A stretch of DNA of 19,949 bases from NCBI GenBank assembly GCA_030613915.1, contig JAUWKY010000001.1:1-19949 (forward strand), in the 5' to 3' direction. Below, piece by piece: positions 1-7,798 of the stretch. Source of the stretch: Syntrophobacterales bacterium (GTDB taxonomy: Bacteria > Desulfobacterota > Syntrophobacteria > BM002). The notes below the pieces were generated by a model that was not told the DNA's origin, made no database searches, and saw nothing but the letters and a program-made list of their open reading frames with translations. The position numbers and the translations under genes were made by a program. The first letter of the stretch is position 1. The number at the start of each line of letters is the position of its first letter.

Positions 1-1
1 G

Positions 2-1087
2 CCCTATGAAAAGAGTTTTCGGGTACGCTACCGGATTGATGGGGTCCTTTACGAAGTGATGAAGCCGCCGATGAAGCTGAGAAATGCCCTTCTTTCGCGG
101 ATCAAGATCATGTCCAGGCTTGATATCGCAGAACGCCGCCTGCCTCAAGATGGTCGCATCAAACTCAAGACCAAGGGCAAGGAGATGGATTTCCGCGTGT
201 CTGTGCTACCAACCCTGTTTGGAGAGAAGATAGTGCTCAGACTTCTGGACAAATCCAATCTCCAACTGGACATGACCAAGTTGGGCTTTGAGGAAAAGCA
301 GCTGGATCATTTTAAAGATGCGATCTACAAGCCTTTTGGGATGGTGTTGGTAACCGGGCCCACTGGAAGCGGCAAGACCACAACTCTTTACAGTGCTCTT
401 TCAGAATTGAACAAAGCCACAGAAAACATATCCACTGCTGAGGATCCCGTGGAGTTCAACCTGGGCGGGATCAACCAGGTGCAGATCCATGAATCCATTG
501 GACTCACCTTCGCATCGACTCTGCGCTCAATTCTGCGTCAGGCCCCAGACATAATTATGGTGGGCGAGGTCCGCGATTTCGAGACCGCGGAAATCGCGAT
601 CAAGGCGGCGCTTACGGGCCATATGGTTTTGAGCACCCTCCATACCAATGACGCACCGAGCACGGTCAACCGTTTGCTCAATATGGGGGTGGAACCCTTT
701 CTGGTTTCCTCGGCTGTAAATCTTATTCTCGCTCAGCGACTGTCCCGCCAAATCTGTGCCGATTGCAAAGAGGAGTTGGAAATCCCCAAGGAGACGTTGC
801 TGGATTTAGGAGTTCTTGACGAAGAGGTGGGTAGTTTCAAGTGCCACCATGGTACTGGTTGCCCCACCTGCAGCCAAACAGGGTATAAGGGCCGCATCGC
901 CCTTTATGAGGTTATGCCGCTGTACGAGGAGCTTAAGGAGCTGGTTCTGGTAGGAGCTTCCAGCACCGAGATCAAACGTGAAGCGATGCGGTTAGGTATG
1001 CTGACCCTAAGGCGGTCAGGCATCAATAAACTGAAAGAAGGAATTACTACCGTGGAGGAAGTTGTCCGCTGCTCGGTGAAAGATTAG
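2..1087 (+). CDS. pilB: Type IV pilus assembly ATPase PilB, C-terminal part (5' truncated)
   Basis: Hexameric secretion ATPase of the GspE/PilB family, which powers pilus extension at the inner membrane. The reading frame is open from base 2, and 361 residues are visible. About 200 N-terminal residues (MshEN-type domain) would lie upstream, since the family is usually near 570. The first visible residues ([17 protein letters not shown]) are typical PilB core, so the ATG at 59 is internal, not the start. Visible motifs, numbered from the window edge, are Walker A GPTGSGKT (119-126), Walker B DIIMVGE (183-189) and a His box [11 protein letters not shown] (197-207). A zinc tetracysteine (C242, C245, C277, C280) follows, as in PilB/GspE. 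GspE of a type II secretion system is the alternative; the following pilC and PilS-like kinase favour the pilus role. Assignment to the family is secure; the exact system is inferred. Confidence 0.93.
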   Translation, partial: PYEKSFRVRYRIDGVLYEVMKPPMKLRNALLSRIKIMSRLDIAERRLPQDGRIKLKTKGKEMDFRVSVLPTLFGEKIVLRLLDKSNLQLDMTKLGFEEKQLDHFKDAIYKPFGMVLVTGPTGSGKTTTLYSALSELNKATENISTAEDPVEFNLGGINQVQIHESIGLTFASTLRSILRQAPDIIMVGEVRDFETAEIAIKAALTGHMVLSTLHTNDAPSTVNRLLNMGVEPFLVSSAVNLILAQRLSRQICADCKEELEIPKETLLDLGVLDEEVGSFKCHHGTGCPTCSQTGYKGRIALYEVMPLYEELKELVLVGASSTEIKREAMRLGMLTLRRSGINKLKEGITTVEEVVRCSVKD

Positions 1088-1243
1088 CTTGCTTTATTTT
1101 CCTCAGCTGGCAACCATAGACAGTAGGACAACTGCAGGGCATGAAGCGCTGGGATGGAGAAACAAGCGTGGTCATGGTGATTAGGCTGGGAGGATGTAAC
1201 CATCCGTAACATTAACGCCTACTAGATTAACAAAGGAGCGGCC
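1088..1243 (+). other. pilB-pilC intergenic gap
   Basis: This 156-bp spacer shows no credible reading frame. In many deltaproteobacteria pilT sits here, but no retraction-ATPase motif is present. A short stem (GGATG at 1192-1196 with CATCC at 1201-1205) is visible but too weak to be a terminator. A good ribosome-binding site, AAAGGAG at 1232-1238, precedes pilC. Confidence 0.5.
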
Positions 1244-2455
1244 ATGCCAGACTACATATGGACAGGGGTCAATCGTAAGGGAAAAAAGAAAAAGGGTGAG
1301 ATGGAAGCTGACAGCGAAAATTTCGTTCGCCTCACCCTAAGACGTCAGGGTATTGAGCCCACTAAGATCAAACCAAAATCCAAAGACCTATTTGAAAACG
1401 TCAAATTTCTCCAGCCCAAGGTGACCGAAAAGGACATCGTGGTTATGACCCGCCAGTTTGCGACCATGATTGATGCGGGTCTGCCGTTGGTTCAGTGTCT
1501 GGAGATTCTTTTCAGCCAGCAAGACAATAAGACGTTTAAAAGGATACTGAAGAACATAAAAGAGGACGTTGAGGAAGGGTCCACCTTTGCTGATGCTTTG
1601 AAGCAGCATCCTGATGTCTTTGACGACCTTTTTGTTAACCTCGTGGCCGCGGGCGAGATCGGTGGTATTCTGGATATCATCTTGAATCGACTGGCGGCTT
1701 ACATCGAGAAGGCGGCCAAATTGAAAAAAAAGGTCAAAGGAGCCATGACCTACCCCATCGTGGTTATGGTAATCGCCATTATGGTGGTGGCGGTCATCCT
1801 TATTTTTGTGATCCCGGTGTTCGAGGCAATGTTCGCCGACTTCGGCAAAGCACTACCTGTTCCCACCCAGATAGTGGTAGCGCTGAGTGATTTACTCCAA
1901 AACTATATTCTCTACCTCATCGTCGGATTCGTTCTTCTTGTATTTGCCTTCAGAAGATTCTATAAAACTGACAAAGGCCGAGCTCTGGTGGATAAACTGG
2001 TCCTCAAGGTTCCCGTTTTCGGCATGCTGATCCGCAAGGTAGCTGTGGCCAAATTCACCCGTACTCTGGGCACTATGATCAGCAGCGGTGTTCCAATCCT
2101 GGATAGCCTGGACATCGTAGCAGCTACTGCTGGTAATATGACCATCGAGGAGGCAATCCGGGAAACCAGACGAAGCATTAGTGAGGGCCGGACCATTGCC
2201 GAGCCCTTGGCCGACAGTGAGGTCTTCCCGTCCATGGTTGTGCAGATGATCTCGGTGGGTGAAGCCACGGGTGCTTTGGATACCATGTTGAGCAAAATTG
2301 CCGATTTCTATGATGATGAAGTTGATGCAGCCGTTGACGCTCTCACCGCCATGCTCGAGCCGTTCATGATGGTTTTTCTGGGAATTACCATAGGTGGTCT
2401 CGTGGTTGCCATGTATCTCCCCATATTTCAGATGGCCGGAGCCATGGGTGGCTGA
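1244..2455 (+). CDS. pilC: Type IV pilus inner-membrane platform protein PilC
   Basis: Member of the GspF/PilC family (T2SF), the polytopic inner-membrane platform that couples the PilB motor to pilin assembly. It has 403 residues, normal for the family. The N-terminal stretch (DYIWTGVNRKGKKKKGEME) is the usual PilC opening. Two T2SF repeats are evident, at roughly residues 65-190 (beginning TRQFATMIDAGLPLVQCLEI) and 265-390 (beginning FTRTLGTMISSGVPILDSLD). Hydrophobic membrane segments lie near 165-195, 215-235 and 370-395. The start is set by AAAGGAG six bases before the ATG. The next gene begins 6 bases after the stop, so the two are probably co-transcribed. GspF of a type II system is the alternative, but pilB and a pilS-like gene flank it. 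Confidence 0.93.
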   Translation: MPDYIWTGVNRKGKKKKGEMEADSENFVRLTLRRQGIEPTKIKPKSKDLFENVKFLQPKVTEKDIVVMTRQFATMIDAGLPLVQCLEILFSQQDNKTFKRILKNIKEDVEEGSTFADALKQHPDVFDDLFVNLVAAGEIGGILDIILNRLAAYIEKAAKLKKKVKGAMTYPIVVMVIAIMVVAVILIFVIPVFEAMFADFGKALPVPTQIVVALSDLLQNYILYLIVGFVLLVFAFRRFYKTDKGRALVDKLVLKVPVFGMLIRKVAVAKFTRTLGTMISSGVPILDSLDIVAATAGNMTIEEAIRETRRSISEGRTIAEPLADSEVFPSMVVQMISVGEATGALDTMLSKIADFYDDEVDAAVDALTAMLEPFMMVFLGITIGGLVVAMYLPIFQMAGAMGG

Positions 2456-2461
2456 TCAACC

Positions 2462-4216
2462 ATGTCTGAGCTGGAACAGGATTCGACAGAGCGCAACGAG
2501 GAGCTTCTGGGGAAAATCAAGTGGCTCATGGTCCTCAGGCTGCTTTTTGCCACCTTTCTCCTTGTTGCCACTGTTGTTGTGCAGGCAAGAGCTTATCCCT
2601 CCTTCTCTAATACCTCACTTGCCTCATTGTACCTTCTCACCGGCGTTATCTACTTTCTGACTCTTTGCTATGCCCTGTTGCTAGACCGCATCAAGAAATA
2701 CGTTCTTTTTGCTTATGTACAGCTCGTTTTCGATGTGCTTTTCGTGACGGCATTGATCTATGTCACCGGAGGCATCGAGAGCATTTTTTCGTTCATGTAC
2801 ATACTCACAATTATCAATGCTGCCATCATGCTCTACCGTCGTGGAGGCCTCCTCATAGCCTCGGCTAGCAGTATAGGTTACGGCTCCTTGTTGGACCTCC
2901 AATATTTCGGCATTATTCATCCATATTACACCCGCGCTTCCGAGCTGATGACCTACACCATTGGCTACTACTTCTATACCCTGCTGATGAACATTGCCGC
3001 CTTTTATCTGGTGGCTTTCTTGAGCAGTTATCTGGCTGAGGAGCTTCGCCGCAGTAGCGTCAAGCTGAAAGCAAAGCAGTACGACCTGGACCAACTTGAA
3101 CTGCTAAACCGTAATATTGTTCAAAGTATCAATACTGGACTTATAACTCTGAACAATCAACTCGAGATTTCATATATCAACCCGGCAGTCGAGCAGATTT
3201 CTGGATTCGGCTATAGGGATCTAGAGGGGATTCACATTGGTGATATTTTTCCGAAAATTGTACCCTATTTGAGTATTAGTGATAGAAGGGGCGACAATGA
3301 TGACATGCCTCAACCGCAGAAAGGAGTTGACCTTGATTTTGATCGACGAGATGGGAGTAGGCTCCATTTAGGGTTCTCCCAATCGATCCTAAAGAATCCA
3401 GGGGGCGACGAAATAGGGTTGATCTTAATATTGCAGGATCTCACTGAATTTCGTCAGATGCAGGAACAGGTGCGACGGATGGACCGCTTGGCAGTGGCGG
3501 GTGAACTTGCAGCTGGTATTGCGCATGAGATTAAAAATCCCCTCGCTTCACTGAGCGGCTCGATACAGATGCTCAGGGACGAGGCAGATTTCGGACCGAT
3601 GCAACAGCGGCTGATGGATATCACCATGCGGGAGGCGGAAAGGCTCAATGCACTGGTGAACGAGTTTCTCCTTTTTTCCCGGCCGGAAAAGGCGGTGGAT
3701 CGATCGGTGGAGGTGAACGAGGTCATTGAAGATACATTGGAGATGTTGAAAAACAGCCCGGAGCTCTCCCGACCTATTCGTATTGAAAAGACTCTGAGCA
3801 AGAACCTATGGGTTCTCATTGACCCTCAACGACTCCAACAGGTGATCTGGAACCTAGTGCTCAACGCTGTCCAAGAAATGAAAAACAGTGGTCGTCTCTC
3901 CGTCGCCACTGCTATCCGTACGAAGCGAGGATCAGGAGACGCTCCCCGAGACTATGCCTGGGACAGGCAGGAAAAGCTGGCCGAAATTTCAATTTCAGAC
4001 ACGGGCCCAGGGATTTTGCCAGAGAATCAGGGGAAAGTGTTCGATCCGTTCTTTACCACCAAAGACCAGGGCACGGGTCTGGGCCTGACCATCGTTCACC
4101 GGATAGTGGAGAACTATGACGGTAAGATCTTTCTCGACAGCGACGGACGCAGTGGTACTACCTTCACGCTACACTTCCCTCTAGCAGAGGAAGACCCCCA
4201 AGACAGACCACAGTAG
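2462..4216 (+). CDS. Membrane-bound PAS sensor histidine kinase, PilS-like
   Basis: Probable two-component sensor kinase of 584 residues. The N-terminus has about six hydrophobic segments between residues 21 and 190, as in PilS of type IV pilus regulation. A PAS domain follows (about 205-320), with a coiled linker before the catalytic core. The HisKA H-box has the phosphoacceptor in AGIAHEIKNPLAS (H355). The ATPase domain has an N-box around N468, a G1 box SDTGPGI near 513, and a G2 box GTGLGLTIVH near 538. The kinase should therefore be active. The gene follows pilC by 6 bases with no strong Shine-Dalgarno, which suggests coupling to pilC translation. By analogy it could control pilin expression through a sigma-54 regulator such as PilR, but no response regulator is nearby, so the target is unknown. 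The symbol is withheld because PilS, AtoS and ZraS-like kinases are hard to separate. Confidence 0.88.
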   Translation: MSELEQDSTERNEELLGKIKWLMVLRLLFATFLLVATVVVQARAYPSFSNTSLASLYLLTGVIYFLTLCYALLLDRIKKYVLFAYVQLVFDVLFVTALIYVTGGIESIFSFMYILTIINAAIMLYRRGGLLIASASSIGYGSLLDLQYFGIIHPYYTRASELMTYTIGYYFYTLLMNIAAFYLVAFLSSYLAEELRRSSVKLKAKQYDLDQLELLNRNIVQSINTGLITLNNQLEISYINPAVEQISGFGYRDLEGIHIGDIFPKIVPYLSISDRRGDNDDMPQPQKGVDLDFDRRDGSRLHLGFSQSILKNPGGDEIGLILILQDLTEFRQMQEQVRRMDRLAVAGELAAGIAHEIKNPLASLSGSIQMLRDEADFGPMQQRLMDITMREAERLNALVNEFLLFSRPEKAVDRSVEVNEVIEDTLEMLKNSPELSRPIRIEKTLSKNLWVLIDPQRLQQVIWNLVLNAVQEMKNSGRLSVATAIRTKRGSGDAPRDYAWDRQEKLAEISISDTGPGILPENQGKVFDPFFTTKDQGTGLGLTIVHRIVENYDGKIFLDSDGRSGTTFTLHFPLAEEDPQDRPQ

Positions 4217-4230
4217 CCCGCCTATAGTGC

Positions 4231-4259
4231 TTGACTCCACTGGGTAAATGATTTATCGT
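4231..4259 (+). promoter_or_regulatory. Candidate sigma-70 promoter upstream of lysS
   Basis: TTGACT (4231-4236) matches the -35 consensus in 5 of 6 positions. A 17-bp spacer is followed by TATCGT (4254-4259), which matches the -10 in 4 of 6. It sits in the 120-bp gap after the histidine kinase, where the pilus block ends and the lysS/outer-membrane cluster begins. This is sequence evidence only. Confidence 0.4.
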
Positions 4260-4336
4260 AACGCGTTTTGAGGTCCCGAGACCACAGGGTGCGGTTCATT
4301 TTTCTTGGCTGCCCGGTTACCTATCATTCTAGAGAT

Positions 4337-5824
4337 ATGGCCATGAGTGAAGAAAGTCAGGTATTGCGGCAGCGGCGACAAAAGGCTCGGGAGTTACGAG
4401 ATGCGGGTGTCCAATTATACCCGAATGATTTTAGCGTTCAGGATCACCTGGCGGATATTAGAGAACACTACGGGGAATGGAGTGAAGAGGATCTAGCTCA
4501 AGAGCAAAAGATTCTTATCTGTGCCGGCCGCATCATGTCCATGCGTTCCTTTGGCCGAGCTTCTTTCATGCACATCAAAGATGCTACTGGTAAGCTTCAA
4601 GTCTACGTTCAACGAGACGTGATAGGTCAGGACGAGTATCGGGTTTTCAAAAAGATGGACATAGGTGATTTTGTCGGTGTCACGGGTACTGTTTTTCGGA
4701 CTCATCGAGGTGAGTTGACCCTGCAAGCCCAGGAGGTAAGACTCCTGAGCAAGAGTCTGCGACCTTTACCGGAAAAATGGCACGGGCTTCGTGACGTCGA
4801 AACCAGGTACCGTCAGCGCTATGTGGATCTGGTGGTAAACGACAGCGTTCGCGAGGTTTTCATCAAAAGAGCCAAGATTATTCAGAAAATACAAGAATTC
4901 CTCAGGGGTCATGGTTTCATTGAGGTGGAGACCCCGATGATGCAGCCTATTCCCGGTGGTGCTACTGCACGTCCTTTCAAGACCTTTCACAATGCCCTGG
5001 GCATTGACCTGTATCTACGAATCGCTCCTGAACTGTATCTCAAGCGTCTCCTGGTGGGTGGTTTTGAGCGGGTTTTTGAGATAAATCGAAGTTTTCGCAA
5101 TGAAGGGATATCTTTCCAGCATAATCCAGAATTTACCATGTTGGAATTCTACCAGGCATATGCCACGTATGAAGACTTGATGACCTTCACCGAAGAAATG
5201 GTCTGCTGGGTGGCCCAAGAAGTAAATGGCAGCCCCCAGCTATCGTTTCAAGGTAAGGAGATCGATTTGAGCCCACCCTGGCCCCGTTATCGACTCAGCG
5301 ATGCACTCGTCGCTATTGGAGGTTTAGAGGGGAGCGAGGTGGAAGATGAGGAAAAACTCCGGACCAAGGCTGAGACTCTGGGAATCACTACGGCTGGACA
5401 AGAGTCTGGAAAAGTTCTCACCAAGCTATTTGATATCCTGGTGGAACCGAAGCTGGAACAACCAACTTTTATTACCCACTATCCCATTGATGTATCTCCA
5501 CTTTCTCGGCGCAATGAGGAAGATCCCTCTTTAGTGGACAGATTTGAACTCTTCATTGGTGGCTATGAAATTGCCAATGGCTTCTCCGAATTGAACGATC
5601 CCATTGACCAAAGGGAGCGATTCCTGCAGCAAGTGGCGGCCCGTGAGGCTGGCGACGAAGAGGCCCACTTGATGGATGATGACTACATTCGCGCTCTGGA
5701 GTATGGTATGCCTCCCGCTGCCGGGGAGGGGGTGGGTATTGATCGATTGGTCATGCTGCTCACAGACCTGCCATCCATCCGGGAGGTGATCTTATTTCCC
5801 CACCTCAGGCCAGAGCGTAGCTAA
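4337..5824 (+). CDS. lysS: Lysyl-tRNA synthetase, class II
   Basis: Cytoplasmic class II aminoacyl-tRNA synthetase that charges tRNA-Lys, about 495 residues from the chosen start. The N-terminal OB-fold anticodon-binding domain spans about residues 62-128 (GRIMSMRSFGRASFMHIKDA). Motif 2 is seen as FRNEGISFQHNPEFTMLEFY near 252-271. Motif 3 is GEGVGIDRLVMLLT near the C-terminus, followed by REVILFPHLRP. All key class II features are intact. The frame is open upstream to 4268, but that extension (RSRDHRVRFIFLG...) does not look like LysS. ATG 4337 or ATG 4343 are the realistic starts; neither has a strong Shine-Dalgarno. The gene heads the lolCE-lolD-bamA cluster, an arrangement I recall from other deltaproteobacteria, and has a candidate promoter about 80 bases upstream. 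Confidence 0.96.
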   Translation: MAMSEESQVLRQRRQKARELRDAGVQLYPNDFSVQDHLADIREHYGEWSEEDLAQEQKILICAGRIMSMRSFGRASFMHIKDATGKLQVYVQRDVIGQDEYRVFKKMDIGDFVGVTGTVFRTHRGELTLQAQEVRLLSKSLRPLPEKWHGLRDVETRYRQRYVDLVVNDSVREVFIKRAKIIQKIQEFLRGHGFIEVETPMMQPIPGGATARPFKTFHNALGIDLYLRIAPELYLKRLLVGGFERVFEINRSFRNEGISFQHNPEFTMLEFYQAYATYEDLMTFTEEMVCWVAQEVNGSPQLSFQGKEIDLSPPWPRYRLSDALVAIGGLEGSEVEDEEKLRTKAETLGITTAGQESGKVLTKLFDILVEPKLEQPTFITHYPIDVSPLSRRNEEDPSLVDRFELFIGGYEIANGFSELNDPIDQRERFLQQVAAREAGDEEAHLMDDDYIRALEYGMPPAAGEGVGIDRLVMLLTDLPSIREVILFPHLRPERS

Positions 5825-5850
5825 ACCCTTAGATCAAGATCCTTTCTGAT

Positions 5851-7095
5851 ATGTCCTATGAAATGTTCATAGGCCTTCGTTATTTAAAGGCCAAACGCAA
5901 ACAGACCTTCGTCTCCCTTATTACCCTCATTTCCATTGCAGGGGTTATGGTTGGCGTGACCGCACTAATCGTTGTAATAGCAGTGATGAATGGGTTCAAG
6001 GAGGATCTGAGGGACAAAATTCTTGGGGTGACCTCCCATGTGGTGATTTCCCGTTTTGATGGAAATATTTCCAAGTACCAGGAAGTAAGAGCGAAGGTGG
6101 GGGAAGTGTCCGGGGTTAACGCTGCCACACCTTTTATTTACACCCAGGTTATGATCAGTTCTCGCAAAGCCATATCTGGGGCAGTGCTCAGAGGAATCGA
6201 ACCAAAGACCGCCAGCAAGGTTATCAACCTGCCAAAGAATCTGCGTGCTGGCAGTCTCGAAGAGCTCGAAGCTGAAAATAAGCCAGAAGGGATGAGATCC
6301 ACTCCAGGAATCATTTTGGGTAACGAACTTGCCAGGAATATCGGGGCGTCACGGGGAGAGCCCGTGACGGTGATTTCTCCCCTGGGTCGTCTTACTCCCC
6401 TCGGCCGGGTGCCCAGGAGTCAAACCTTCCGGGTGGCGGGAATATTTGACTCGGGAATGTACGAATACGACTCTACCATAGCCTACGTGTCCCTATGGGC
6501 TGCTCAACGGTTTCTCGGTATCGGGGATCGAGTCACAGGCATCGAGGTTCGGGTGGATGACATCTATGAGGCAGATCGGGTGGCCAGAGCCATTGGCAAA
6601 GCGTTGGGCGGCTATCCCTACTGGAGTAGGGACTGGATGAGGATGAACAAGAACCTTTTTTCTGCCCTAAAATTGGAAAAAATCGTGATGTTCATCATCC
6701 TCACCCTCATTATTCTGGTAGCAGCGTTCAATATAGTGGGCACTTTAATCATGGTAGTTATAGAAAAAACCAGGGATATTGCTATTCTCAAATCTATGGG
6801 TGCCACCCGCAGAAGTATTATGAAGATTTTCATGATTGAGGGAGCGGTGATCGGCCTGGTAGGAACGCTACTCGGGCTTCTGGGAGGCTACACCCTGTGC
6901 ACGCTGCTGGCCACGTACAAGTTTATTGAGTTGCCCAGCGATGTCTATTACATATCTACCTTGCCGGTTAAGATGAACCCACTTGACGTAGCACTCATCG
7001 CCCTGGCGGCAATCGTCATTACTCTGGCGGCCAGTGTGTATCCGGCCTGGCAGGCTTCGCGATTTGACCCAGCGGAGGCCATCCGCTATGAATAG
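5851..7095 (+). CDS. lolC: Lipoprotein-releasing ABC transporter permease, LolC/LolE family
   Basis: Inner-membrane permease of the LolCDE complex, which extracts outer-membrane lipoproteins from the inner membrane for handover to LolA. Its 414 residues match the LolC/LolE family. TM1 lies at about 20-48 (SLITLISIAGVMVGVTALIV) and is followed by the motif MNGFKEDL. A large periplasmic MacB-type domain spans about 50-270. The FtsX region has three TM segments at about 275-305, 325-355 and 375-400, ending in the family signature PAWQASRFDPAEAIRYE. Only one permease is present, so this probably forms a homodimer (LolF-like) instead of a LolC-LolE heterodimer. The symbol is therefore approximate. 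The gene lies 26 bp after lysS and its end overlaps the start of lolD by 8 nt. The start lacks an obvious Shine-Dalgarno; the in-frame ATG at 5863 is an alternative. Confidence 0.93.
   Translation: MSYEMFIGLRYLKAKRKQTFVSLITLISIAGVMVGVTALIVVIAVMNGFKEDLRDKILGVTSHVVISRFDGNISKYQEVRAKVGEVSGVNAATPFIYTQVMISSRKAISGAVLRGIEPKTASKVINLPKNLRAGSLEELEAENKPEGMRSTPGIILGNELARNIGASRGEPVTVISPLGRLTPLGRVPRSQTFRVAGIFDSGMYEYDSTIAYVSLWAAQRFLGIGDRVTGIEVRVDDIYEADRVARAIGKALGGYPYWSRDWMRMNKNLFSALKLEKIVMFIILTLIILVAAFNIVGTLIMVVIEKTRDIAILKSMGATRRSIMKIFMIEGAVIGLVGTLLGLLGGYTLCTLLATYKFIELPSDVYYISTLPVKMNPLDVALIALAAIVITLAASVYPAWQASRFDPAEAIRYE
7074..7078 (+). promoter_or_regulatory. Ribosome-binding site that fixes the lolD start
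   Basis: GGAGG lies inside the end of the permease gene, 9 bases before ATG 7088. It supports this start over the upstream in-frame codon at 7034 and shows translation coupled to the permease. Confidence 0.65.
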
Positions 7096-7777
7096 GGCCG
7101 AGTCTATCCTCCAGGTGAAGGGGCTTTATAAACACTTCGGCAGCGGCGAACGTCGCGTTGATGTATTGCGTGGTATCGATCTCACCCTGGAAGGGCAGGA
7201 GAGCATTGCGGTGGTAGGAGCGTCCGGAGTAGGGAAGTCAACACTGCTCCACATACTGGGAACTTTGGAGCGGCCTAGTGACGGTGAGGTTACCCATGAG
7301 GGAGTTAACGTTTTTGACTTCCATGAACAACAGTTGGCCGCCTACCGCAATCGAACCATCGGATTTGTTTTTCAATTCCATCATCTGCTGTCTGAGTTTA
7401 CTGCATTGGAAAACTGCATGTTACCAGCGCTCATTGGACGCAAGAATAAAAGAGAGTCGAAAGAGCGTGCGGAGTTCATTTTGGATCTGGTTGGCTTGAG
7501 CCACCGTTTGCGGCATCGTGTCGGAGAGCTATCTGGAGGAGAGCAGCAGCGGGTTGCGGTAGCGAGGGCACTGGTGTTGAATCCTAAGGTGCTTCTTGCT
7601 GATGAACCCACCGGTAACCTGGACACGAACAGTAGCCGGAACATTCATGAGCTTATGCTGAGCCTCAACCAGGAAAAAAAAGTGAGCCTGGTTGTCGTTA
7701 CACACAACATGGAACTTGCAGGCATGATGCAAAGACAGTTGCAGATGAAAGACGGACTACTAAACGAGATCGAGTGA
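7088..7777 (+). CDS. lolD: Lipoprotein-releasing ABC transporter ATPase LolD
   Basis: ATPase subunit of the Lol system, located on the cytoplasmic face of the inner membrane. From ATG 7088 the protein has 229 residues, the usual LolD size. Motifs are Walker A GASGVGKS (44-51), Q-loop FVFQFHHLL (Q96), ABC signature LSGGEQQ (148-154), Walker B VLLADEP (168-174) and an H-loop in VVTHNME. The FQFHHLL context is typical of LolD. An in-frame start at 7034 would add 18 residues encoded within the permease tail; GGAGG at 7074-7078 and homologue length favour 7088. The gene overlaps the permease by 8 nt, so equal expression is likely. The related MacB/FtsE group is the alternative, but the adjacent LolC/E permease makes LolD the best call. 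Confidence 0.95.
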   Translation: MNRAESILQVKGLYKHFGSGERRVDVLRGIDLTLEGQESIAVVGASGVGKSTLLHILGTLERPSDGEVTHEGVNVFDFHEQQLAAYRNRTIGFVFQFHHLLSEFTALENCMLPALIGRKNKRESKERAEFILDLVGLSHRLRHRVGELSGGEQQRVAVARALVLNPKVLLADEPTGNLDTNSSRNIHELMLSLNQEKKVSLVVVTHNMELAGMMQRQLQMKDGLLNEIE

Positions 7778-7798
7778 CCTGCAGAGAGCGAGTACGTT

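Noticed and set aside
1192..1205. Small stem-loop upstream of pilC
   Set aside because: It is a five-base stem with no T-run, so not convincing as a terminator or a regulatory site.
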